From: Leucobacter sp. UT-8R-CII-1-4
Lineage (GTDB): Bacteria; Actinomycetota; Actinomycetes; Actinomycetales; Microbacteriaceae
Assembly (NCBI RefSeq): GCF_030010235.1
Contig: NZ_JASCRS010000002.1
Span: 62,001-126,000 of the forward strand
DNA length: 64,000 nt
Reading direction: 5' to 3'
The notes under the pieces were generated by a model that worked only from the letters and a program-made list of their open reading frames with translations, searched no databases and was not told the origin of the DNA. Shown in pieces: positions 26,790 to 34,561 of the stretch (the first letter of the stretch is position 1; every line of letters begins with the position of its first letter). The position numbers and the translations under genes were made by a program.

Positions 26790-28436
26790 CTAACGCGCAG
26801 ATTCATTGCCACCCTGATTTGGCCTCGCATCAGCTTCTCCCTTACGTGGCCAATACGACAGCGCGCGCTCAGCCATTGCCGTAATTGTGAGTGAGGGGTT
26901 CACACCCGGATTTGCCGGCACCGCGGCACCATCAACGACGTGCAAACCCGGGTAATTCCATACCCGGTGGTACTCGTCAACAACTCCCTGCTCGACAGAA
27001 GCCGAAACCACTGCCCCACCGAGAAAGTGTGCAGTGAGCGGAATACCGAACACCTCTGGCCAAGAACCACGAGCTTCGGCGCGCACCCCCGAAGCCTGCT
27101 GCAGGCGGGCTGCAATCGCCTTCACTGCCGTATGCGCGCCGGGAAGATAGCTCGGGTTTGGCTCGCCCTCGCCCTGAGCGCTCGTAAGGCCAGGCTTGAT
27201 CAGCCCGCCGAGACGTCGTTTCAGCGAAAGCGTCAAAGAGTTGTCGGCGTTCTGCATCACGAGCGCAATCACACCACGCTCGCTCCAACGCCTGAGCGAA
27301 GACAACCGCAACGCAGTGAGCGGAGCTCGCACAAGCTGCCGCACAAGCGACCCCAGCCGTGCAGCAAGACCGCGGTCACCGGGCACCAGCACAGTAGCAA
27401 GCATGCCCATAAGATTCGAGCCAGGCCCATAGCGCACGTTTTCAACGTGAGTGCGTTCATCAATATGAAACGAAGTGGTGATCGCCACGCCACTGGCAAG
27501 CCCCATCGTTTCGGGCACATCAACCGCCACTGCACCGTCGAGGGCCTCAGAATTTGTTCGGGTAAGCGAGCCTAGAGTCGAGGACAGTTTCGGCAGCGCT
27601 CCCGAGCCCTTCATGCGGTGCAACAATTGCTGCGTACCCCAAGTGCCTCCGGCAAAGATCACCTGCTCCGCGCTCACCCGCTTCACCCGCCTATTGACGA
27701 GCGAACCGCTCTGCGCAGTAGTCACGTTAAAGCCGCCACCGCGTCTTGGCACAACCTCGGTCACAGTCCGCAGGGGCTCAATTGTCACCCCCCGCCGCTC
27801 CGCGAGCGCCAAGTAATTCTTCATAAGCGTATTCTTCGCCCCCACACGACAACCCACCATGCAGTTGCCGCAGAACGTGCAGCCAGTACGATCTGGGCCG
27901 TCACCGCCAAAAAACGGATCTGGCACGCTCACCCCAGGCGCACCATAAAACACTCCGGTTGGCGCGAGACGAAACGAGGCTTCAACACCAAGATCTTCGG
28001 CAGCACCACGCATCATCTCTTCTACCGGGCCAGCTGCCGGGTACTTATCGACAACGCCGAGCATGCGAGACGCAGTGCGGTAGTGCGGCGCAAGCTCAGC
28101 TTGCCAGTCGCCCGAAGGCCACTGTCGATCCGCAAAAAATTCACTGCCCGGCTGGTACAGCGTGTTCGCATAGTTAAGCGATCCACCGCCAACCCCAGCA
28201 CCGGCCAAAATCATGACGTGCGGCAGCCGATGAATTCTCTGCACCCCAAAACAGCCGAGATTTGGTGCCCAGAGATAGCGCCGAACATCCCAGTTCGTTT
28301 TCGCAAAATCGTTGTCCTCAAAACGACGGCCAGCCTCATACACATGCACTCGGTAACCCTTTTCAGCCAGCCGCAACGCTGCGACCGAACCGCCAAACCC
28401 CGACCCGACAATTACCACATCGTGATCAAAACTCAT
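26790..28436 (-). CDS. GMC-type FAD oxidoreductase (cholesterol-oxidase/ChoD-like)
   Basis: 548 residues. The N-terminal FAD loop is GSGFGGSVAALRLAEKGYRVHVYEAGRR, followed by AGAGVGGGSLNYANTLYQP and a Cys-rich stretch GCTFCGNCMVGCRVGAKNT (four Cys in the C-x2-C-x3-C pattern), and the GMC C-terminal NPGVNPSLTITAMAERAL. This is the subgroup that includes mycobacterial ChoD; true sterol oxidation is unproven. It overlaps the diacylglycerol kinase gene by four bases (ATGA), so is part of the lipid-type operon 26790-31007. Confidence 0.88.
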   Translation of the reverse strand: MSFDHDVVIVGSGFGGSVAALRLAEKGYRVHVYEAGRRFEDNDFAKTNWDVRRYLWAPNLGCFGVQRIHRLPHVMILAGAGVGGGSLNYANTLYQPGSEFFADRQWPSGDWQAELAPHYRTASRMLGVVDKYPAAGPVEEMMRGAAEDLGVEASFRLAPTGVFYGAPGVSVPDPFFGGDGPDRTGCTFCGNCMVGCRVGAKNTLMKNYLALAERRGVTIEPLRTVTEVVPRRGGGFNVTTAQSGSLVNRRVKRVSAEQVIFAGGTWGTQQLLHRMKGSGALPKLSSTLGSLTRTNSEALDGAVAVDVPETMGLASGVAITTSFHIDERTHVENVRYGPGSNLMGMLATVLVPGDRGLAARLGSLVRQLVRAPLTALRLSSLRRWSERGVIALVMQNADNSLTLSLKRRLGGLIKPGLTSAQGEGEPNPSYLPGAHTAVKAIAARLQQASGVRAEARGSWPEVFGIPLTAHFLGGAVVSASVEQGVVDEYHRVWNYPGLHVVDGAAVPANPGVNPSLTITAMAERALSYWPRKGEADARPNQGGNESAR

Positions 28437-29356
28437 TGCTGCTCCCTTGCCGCCATTACCGCGAGTGCACCCGGCACCGCCTCGACTAGAACTGTTTCGG
28501 TACCGATGCGCTCGCCGTCAGCGTAGACGATCAGACCGGGAGCACTGATTTCGACCCGCTCACAGCGAGCAGTGAACACCTCCGGCCGCTTGGTGTGTGT
28601 GCCCGCAAGCAGCATCGGGAAAAAGCGCAGCAAACGCAAGCGTCCGATCGCAGCAACGTGACTGAGGTCAAGTTTTCCGTCTTGGGGGTCAGCGTCTGGG
28701 CAGATCGGCATGCCGCCGCCATAGCTGCGCGTGTTCCCAACGGCCAGCAGAATTCCGGGGCGTTGGATCGCCGGGCCCCCATCGATTGACACCGTGAAAC
28801 GCAACGACTGAAGCCGCAACAGTTCAATCACGAGCGCGAGGTAATAGCGGGCCGCTCCACGCGGCCAACGCAATTGGTTGGTGCGCTCACTCACTCGAGC
28901 ATCGAACCCAAGCGCGGCGACAGTGAGTACGTGGGTGCTGCGTTCAGGGCAGTGCACCTTTGCCACATCGATACGCGCTGGCGTGCCGCGTAGGGCAAGT
29001 TCTGCGGCCTGAGCCGCTGCTGCTGGGCTGCCGTAAGGAATACCGAGCGCACGCACAAAGTCATTGCCAGTACCAGCCGGCACCATCACCACCGGCACGC
29101 TCGAATGCACGAGCTCATCAAGCACAGCAGTCAGTGTGCCGTCGCCGCCAACCACCACAAGCGCCGCCGGCCCTTCGGCGAGCGCTTCAGCGGCCAGGCG
29201 TCGTGATTCTTCGGCAGAGCTCCCGCTGCGCACGCTCACGTCTGCACCGAGTTCACGCAATCGTGTCTCTGCTGCGCGGGCAGCCGCCCCACCACGGCCT
29301 TTACCTGAGGTGGGGTTCACCAGCATGATTAGCCGCGGGGCGGCCTGGTCAGCCAA
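28433..29356 (-). CDS. Diacylglycerol/lipid kinase (DagK/YegS family)
   Basis: 307 residues. The catalytic domain shows the N-terminal NPTSGKGRGG, the nucleotide-binding VVGGDGTLTAVLDEL and VPAGTGNDFVRALG motifs, and the C-terminal beta-rich domain ends with the Asp-containing VYADGERIG. It phosphorylates diacylglycerol or a related lipid. It overlaps its upstream neighbour by eight bases and its downstream neighbour by four, so the three minus-strand genes are tightly coupled. Confidence 0.92.
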   Translation of the reverse strand: MADQAAPRLIMLVNPTSGKGRGGAAARAAETRLRELGADVSVRSGSSAEESRRLAAEALAEGPAALVVVGGDGTLTAVLDELVHSSVPVVMVPAGTGNDFVRALGIPYGSPAAAAQAAELALRGTPARIDVAKVHCPERSTHVLTVAALGFDARVSERTNQLRWPRGAARYYLALVIELLRLQSLRFTVSIDGGPAIQRPGILLAVGNTRSYGGGMPICPDADPQDGKLDLSHVAAIGRLRLLRFFPMLLAGTHTKRPEVFTARCERVEISAPGLIVYADGERIGTETVLVEAVPGALAVMAAREQQ

Positions 29357-31007
29357 TCACGGCTCCCGGGTTCATAATGCCGCTCGGGTCAAGTTCAGCC
29401 TTCACTGCCCGCAGAATTCGCACCCCAGCCTCACCGATTTCCTGTTTGATCCACGGCGCATGATCACGACCGACTCCGTGGTGGTGGCTGAGTGTGCCGC
29501 CATTGGCAACAATAGTGTCGTTCACGCTGGCTTTCACCTTTGCCCACACTTCGAGGTCATCGCCCGGAATACCCGCCGCAATTGTGAAGTAGAGCGCAGC
29601 ACCGCTCGGGTAAATGTGCGAAACGTGGCAGAGCACCATCGCTTTTGCGCCGTGTTCGGCGAAGCCGTCCTGCAATGCAGCGGTCACTCGTTCTTTTAGG
29701 GTGTGCAGGCCCGTCCAGGTGGTGGCGGTTTCGAGTGTCTCGCAGAAGACGCCGTGGTCGAGCAGTGAATCACGAAGGTACGGTGCGCCAAAGCGCCCGT
29801 TGATCCATGATTCAGCTGGCGCCGAGCCTTCAGAGCTTGCGCCGACCCGCTTCAGAATCTCAGCCGTTGCAGCGTGCCTTGCCGCAACGTCAGCCGGATC
29901 CCCCTCGAATACCGTTACGGCGCTGCATCCCTTGCTGAGGGCTTTACCGATTTTGCCGTGCTGCGCGAGGCTCACGCTCGTCTCGGCTTCATCTGAGAGG
30001 CGAATCACGGTGGGCCTCGTGCGCAACTGAGCTACCTGGCGCAGTGCTTCAGCACCGGTCTCAAAGTCGGGGAAGCTCCAGGCCTCGAAACTGCGGGTCG
30101 CGGGCTGTGGGTGCACTCGCAAGACCAATTCGGTGATGATGCCGAAGATGCCCTCTGACCCGAGGAAGAGTTTTGTGAGGTCGGGCCCAACTGAGCTGCC
30201 GGGTGAGACGCCAAAGGTAAATTCACCGCTTGGCGTAGCGACGCGCATTCCGAGCACCATGTCGTCGAAGCGGCCGTTGCCTGACGAGTTTTGGCCTGAT
30301 GAGCGTGCGGCAGCGAACCCGCCGAGGGTTGCGTACAGGAAGCTTTGCGGAAAATGCCCCAGTTCGTATCCGTGTTGGCCAAGCAGCCGTTCAGCCTCTG
30401 GGCCAGTGGTTCCAGCGAACATTCGCGCTTGGCCACTTACCTCGTCGAGTGAGATGAGCCCGCTCATTCGTGTCAGGTCGATTGCGACCACTGCACGGTG
30501 CGAACCGCGTTCTGGGTCGAGCGCGCCTACAACGCTCGTGCCGCCGCCAAACGGGATCACCGCGATATCGCGTTCGGCCGCTGCCCTGAGGAGTGCGAGC
30601 ACTTCTTCGTGTGTTGCTGGGGACAGCACACCATCTGGGGTGTCTTGCGCTGAGGCGCGCTTGCGCAACAGGTCTGGGGTCGAGCGTCCGCCAGCGTGCC
30701 GCAGCCGAGATTCGTTGTCGACACCGAGGTGAGTTTCGCCGATGACCGTCGCAAATGCTGCCCGGTCTTCGGCGCTGAGTGCGCTCGCCGCAACGGCAAC
30801 TTTGTCGATCGCTGTCGCTGGTGCGGGCTTTTGAATTCGGCCGAGTTTTAGCGGCAGCAGTGTGCGCAGGGCAAGTGGTAGCTGCTTTGCAAGCGCTGGA
30901 TCGCCCCACCCATTCCATCGAAGTGGTGCCGTGGGCGGCTGGTTAATTGGCGCTCCGACCGTGTTCGCGGTCGCGGTTGAATCTTTCGATGCATCTTTGG
31001 CACTCAT
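29349..31007 (-). CDS. FAD-linked oxidase resembling alkyldihydroxyacetonephosphate synthase
   Basis: 552 residues. A PCMH-type FAD domain is clear (VIPFGGGTSVVGAL, YATLGGFAAARSSGQNSSGNGRFDDMVLGMRV), and the C-terminal cap has the triple-His signature LSHHHGVGRDHAPW that in AGPS lines the active site. AGPS swaps the acyl group of acyl-DHAP for a fatty alcohol in ether-lipid synthesis; bacterial relatives such as Mycobacterium Rv2251 are unproven. The gene is divergent from a TetR regulator and glpD, an arrangement that matches Rv2249c-Rv2252 in outline. Confidence 0.85.
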   Translation of the reverse strand: MSAKDASKDSTATANTVGAPINQPPTAPLRWNGWGDPALAKQLPLALRTLLPLKLGRIQKPAPATAIDKVAVAASALSAEDRAAFATVIGETHLGVDNESRLRHAGGRSTPDLLRKRASAQDTPDGVLSPATHEEVLALLRAAAERDIAVIPFGGGTSVVGALDPERGSHRAVVAIDLTRMSGLISLDEVSGQARMFAGTTGPEAERLLGQHGYELGHFPQSFLYATLGGFAAARSSGQNSSGNGRFDDMVLGMRVATPSGEFTFGVSPGSSVGPDLTKLFLGSEGIFGIITELVLRVHPQPATRSFEAWSFPDFETGAEALRQVAQLRTRPTVIRLSDEAETSVSLAQHGKIGKALSKGCSAVTVFEGDPADVAARHAATAEILKRVGASSEGSAPAESWINGRFGAPYLRDSLLDHGVFCETLETATTWTGLHTLKERVTAALQDGFAEHGAKAMVLCHVSHIYPSGAALYFTIAAGIPGDDLEVWAKVKASVNDTIVANGGTLSHHHGVGRDHAPWIKQEIGEAGVRILRAVKAELDPSGIMNPGAVIG

Positions 31008-31027
31008 GCGTTACAGTGTGACACATT

Positions 31028-31669
31028 ATGGAAAACCGTCAAGCAGCAATTCTTGCAGAGCCCACTGAAACGTCGGCACTTGAGCTACCCGCCGGCTTCG
31101 CACCTCCTGCCTGGGACGAGATCGAACTGCACGTTCTCGAAACCACGGCAGCCATGATTGCTGCCCGGGGCATTGACGGCGTCACCCTCACCGCGCTCTC
31201 GCGAGAGTCAAAAGTGAGTCGCCCCACCATCTACCGCCGCTGGAGCGGAATCGATGAAATTGTTCGCGCCGCACTCCTGCGCACCACAATCACCATCTTC
31301 GAACGCCTCGGCAAGCTCCCAGGCAACCGCCAAGAACTCAGTGACGCCGTAGTGCGCTACTCAATGCTCTTCCGCGAAGACCCGCTCTTTAGTCGACTAC
31401 TCGAACGCGAACCAGAAGTCTTCACCAGATACAGCCTGCAACGCATCGGCTCAAGTCAGCGCTACATGCTGCGCTGGATCGAGGCCGCAGTTGCCGCCGG
31501 TCAAGCTGACGGCTCGGTTCGCCCAGGTAGCGCCGCCGACATCGCCGTAATGCTGCTGCTCATTGCGCAATCAGCAACACTCTCGCATCGCACCGTTGCC
31601 CCGCTGATTGGCGAGGCAGATCTTGATAGGCAGCTCGGTGCTGCCGTGGACGGATACCTCAGGCCATGA
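31028..31669 (+). CDS. TetR-family transcriptional regulator
   Basis: 213 residues. The N-terminal HTH is at about residues 35-80 (MIAARGIDGVTLTALSRESKVSRPTIYRRWSG). Only 20 bases separate its start from the start of the divergent AGPS-like gene, so it must sit on a shared promoter and is likely to control both directions. Its stop overlaps the glpD start by four bases (ATGA). Confidence 0.9.
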   Translation: MENRQAAILAEPTETSALELPAGFAPPAWDEIELHVLETTAAMIAARGIDGVTLTALSRESKVSRPTIYRRWSGIDEIVRAALLRTTITIFERLGKLPGNRQELSDAVVRYSMLFREDPLFSRLLEREPEVFTRYSLQRIGSSQRYMLRWIEAAVAAGQADGSVRPGSAADIAVMLLLIAQSATLSHRTVAPLIGEADLDRQLGAAVDGYLRP

Positions 31670-33186
31670 CTCACCCGGCAGCCCCAAGCCCCCAGCACTC
31701 CTCACTCCTCAACGCACAGCGGCGATCCAGCGAGTTACATGAACTCGCCAGCGGCGAGCGCGAAGTAGACATGCTCGTGATCGGCGGTGGAGTCACAGGT
31801 GCGGGAGTTGCCCTTGATGCTGCGAGCCGAGGATTCAGTGTGGTGCTCGCCGAAGCCCACGATCTAGCCTTCGGTACAAGTCGCTGGAGTTCAAAGCTGG
31901 TGCACGGCGGGCTGCGCTATCTCGCTTCGGGTGATGTCGCGGTAGCGCGTGAAAGCGCCCGAGAGCGTCACCTACTCATGACAAAGATCGCGCCTCATCT
32001 CAGTCACGCGCTCCCCCAGTTACTGCCCCACCTGCCAGGAGTAACTCCCACTCAACGCGCGCTCACACGGGTCGGTTTCATGCTTGGCGACGGGTTGCGG
32101 CGCTGGGCAGGCACACCTTCGACACTGCTTCCAGGACCCAAACGGGTTACCGCGGCCGAGGCGCTTCGTTTGGCTCCTGCATTGCGCCAAGAAGGCCTCC
32201 GCGGTGGTGTCGTCAGCGCAGACGGCCAGCTTGAAGACGACGCCAAGCTCGTAACCGCAATCGCGCGCACGGCCGCGAGCTATGGCGCACACATTCTCAC
32301 CGGCATGTCAGCGAGCGACGCAACTGGCGCTGGCGCTCTCCTCACCGACCAGCAGAGCGGTGAGTCATTTCGACTGCGAGCGCGCTCGGTAGTGAATGCG
32401 ACCGGAGTTTGGGCCGCCGAAATTGACCCAGATATTCAACTTCGCCCGAGTCGCGGCACCCATCTGGTGGTTTCTGCCGAGAGCCTCGGCAACCCGAGCG
32501 CAGCGCTCACGGTGCCGCATCCCGGTTCTGTGAGCCGATTTGTCTTTGCCCTACCGCAGCGACTTGGCAGGGTATTTATCGGCCTGACCGACGAAGATGC
32601 GCCCGGCCCAGTGCCCGACGTGCCCACAGCGAGCGAGACTGAGATCGACTTTCTGCTCAGCACCGTCTCAACAGTGCTTGAACGGCCGCTGGGCCGAGCT
32701 GACGTACTCGGCACATTTGCTGGCCTTCGGCCGCTCATCTCTACCGGTGCAAGCGAGTCAACCGCCGACATCTCACGCCGCCACCACGTAGCCGTCTCGT
32801 CACGGGGTGTAGTCAATGTGTTGGGCGGCAAGCTCACCACCTACCGGGCAATGGCAGAAGACGCGGTAGATCTTGCCTGCCGCACGGCGGGCCTGAGTGA
32901 CCCCGGATGTGTCACCACCCAGATTGCACTGGTCGGCGCACCCGGATCATCCCTGCCACCAGCCGAAGAACGAGCGCTTCTGGCCAAGGCCTGCACTCGC
33001 CCCGAAGAACAGATTGCTCCGGGCATCGCGGTAACACGCGCAGAAATCGCATACGCGGTGCGTGCAGAGGGCGCGCTCACTGCGGCAGATGTGCTTGATC
33101 GGCGCACCAGAATCGGGCTCGTCGCAGCCGACCGCGAAGCCGCGTTTGCCGAAGCTTCTGAGCTTGTCGCAGAGTCGCTTCGCTAA
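31666..33186 (+). CDS. glpD: Aerobic glycerol-3-phosphate dehydrogenase
   Basis: 506 residues. FAD enzyme that oxidises sn-glycerol-3-phosphate to dihydroxyacetone phosphate and passes electrons to quinone at the membrane. Seen: the N-terminal GGGVTGAGVALDAASRGF, SRWSSKLVHGGLRYLASGD and the substrate region RPSRGTHLVV and LGGKLTTYRAMAED. Coupled to the tetR gene. Product DHAP would feed the AGPS-like enzyme opposite, which gives the cluster a common theme. Confidence 0.94.
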   Translation: MTHPAAPSPQHSSLLNAQRRSSELHELASGEREVDMLVIGGGVTGAGVALDAASRGFSVVLAEAHDLAFGTSRWSSKLVHGGLRYLASGDVAVARESARERHLLMTKIAPHLSHALPQLLPHLPGVTPTQRALTRVGFMLGDGLRRWAGTPSTLLPGPKRVTAAEALRLAPALRQEGLRGGVVSADGQLEDDAKLVTAIARTAASYGAHILTGMSASDATGAGALLTDQQSGESFRLRARSVVNATGVWAAEIDPDIQLRPSRGTHLVVSAESLGNPSAALTVPHPGSVSRFVFALPQRLGRVFIGLTDEDAPGPVPDVPTASETEIDFLLSTVSTVLERPLGRADVLGTFAGLRPLISTGASESTADISRRHHVAVSSRGVVNVLGGKLTTYRAMAEDAVDLACRTAGLSDPGCVTTQIALVGAPGSSLPPAEERALLAKACTRPEEQIAPGIAVTRAEIAYAVRAEGALTAADVLDRRTRIGLVAADREAAFAEASELVAESLR

Positions 33187-33340
33187 CTCATACACGCGCC
33201 TTCGCCCACACCGCCGCTGCGCACAGAAAGCTGATCGAGCGTCGAACTTTTCGGCATACCATTTTCTTCACGATCTGATAGCTTGGGCGCAGTCATGTTT
33301 GCTGAGCCTCTAGGAATCGGCTAGCATGCCTGACATAACC

Positions 33341-33352
33341 GAACAATTGTTC
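33341..33352. promoter_or_regulatory. Palindrome GAACAATTGTTC upstream of the AraC-type gene
   Basis: Perfect 12-base palindrome 46 bases before the AraC-type start. A nearly identical word, GAACAATGTTC, occurs at 50732-50742. Candidate binding site for a TetR-type or similar dimeric regulator. Confidence 0.45.
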
Positions 33353-33397
33353 AGTTAGCCGCTCAACGAAGCCCGGCCTTGCCACGAGGTGATAATC

Positions 33398-34342
33398 ATG
33401 CAGCACTCGCTCGACGTTGCGCCAAGTGTGACGCACGCTGAAAGTCTTGATTCGTTCAGGTCAGCAGTGAACTCTTCGTTCGTGCCGCTCCAGGTTGAAA
33501 GCGAAGCGGGCGGCCCGTTTCAGGCAACCCTCTCGGCAGCTGGCGCTGACGGCGTGGTGTTCACCGAAGTACGCGCGAAGCCGCAGCTAGTACGACGCAC
33601 CGAAGAGACGATTGAGAGTGGTGGTAGTGGCTACTACAAGGTGAGCCTGCTACTTTCCGGCTCGGGCATCCTGATCCAAGATGGTCGCGAAATCATCATG
33701 AATCCGGGCGATATGTCCTTCTACGACACGTCACGGCCCTACTCGCTACTGTTCAACGAGACCTTTCGAAACCTCATCATGATGTTCCCGAAGGATCGCC
33801 TGGAGTTTCCAACGATCCTCACCGATTCGCTGACCGCTGTCTCCCTCGGTGAACAGCACCACCTTGCAAAGGTGATTGCGCCCTTCATCGCGCAAGCCTC
33901 ACCGCAACTGCCTATGCTGCCCTCGCTCGCAAGAACAAAACTCGCACACACCAGTCTTGATCTCATCAACACCATGCTGTCTGCGATTCTCGACGTCGAA
34001 AACAGCCCCCGCAGCCCACACGAAGTACTGCTGCAAAAGATTTACGGTCACATCAACACAAATCTCGGTTCGCCAACACTCTCACCCGGCAGCATCGCCG
34101 CAGCACACTACATCTCAGTGCGACACCTGCACGCACTGTTTGCCGAACACGACACCACCGTCTCAACCGTCATCAAACAGCGTCGCCTCGAGCACGCACG
34201 GGCAGACCTCACCGACCCAGCATTCTCAACAAAAACCGTGGCAGCCATTGCCGCACGCTGGGGATTCGTTGACGCCGCACACTTTAGCCGGGTCTTCAAA
34301 CAGCACTATGGCGTGTCGCCGAGCGAGCTGCGTGCGCTCTAA
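33398..34342 (+). CDS. AraC-family transcriptional activator (FeaR-like)
   Basis: 314 residues from ATG 33398, which has GAGGTGAT upstream; a GTG three codons earlier lies within that site. The N-terminal half (about 15-185) is the AraC_binding_2-type sensor (YYKVSLLLSGSGILIQDGREIIMNPGDMSFYDTSRPY), and the C-terminal half has two HTH motifs (SPGSIAAAHYISVRHLHALF and TVAAIAARWGFVDAAHFSRVFKQHYGVSPSE). Escherichia coli FeaR, which activates amine oxidase and arylacetaldehyde dehydrogenase, is built this way; the same two enzymes follow here, so an analogous role is likely. Confidence 0.88.
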   Translation: MQHSLDVAPSVTHAESLDSFRSAVNSSFVPLQVESEAGGPFQATLSAAGADGVVFTEVRAKPQLVRRTEETIESGGSGYYKVSLLLSGSGILIQDGREIIMNPGDMSFYDTSRPYSLLFNETFRNLIMMFPKDRLEFPTILTDSLTAVSLGEQHHLAKVIAPFIAQASPQLPMLPSLARTKLAHTSLDLINTMLSAILDVENSPRSPHEVLLQKIYGHINTNLGSPTLSPGSIAAAHYISVRHLHALFAEHDTTVSTVIKQRRLEHARADLTDPAFSTKTVAAIAARWGFVDAAHFSRVFKQHYGVSPSELRAL

Positions 34343-34561
34343 GGCAATTTCGCCCGCACGATAGGCGATCCAACGCCCTGAATCTGCTGCGCCCCAGGCG
34401 CACACTTGTGCGCCAAAACGCGGCAAAACAGGCTCGACCGGGCCGCCAGCGCCCGACCCTTGTCTACGCGTGCACGACCGGTCACGGAATCCCCCGCAGC
34501 GAACCCCGCTCCGAAATACTGGAGTCACTGGCAGCCCCAGTTTCGCTAAGTGAGGAATTCA

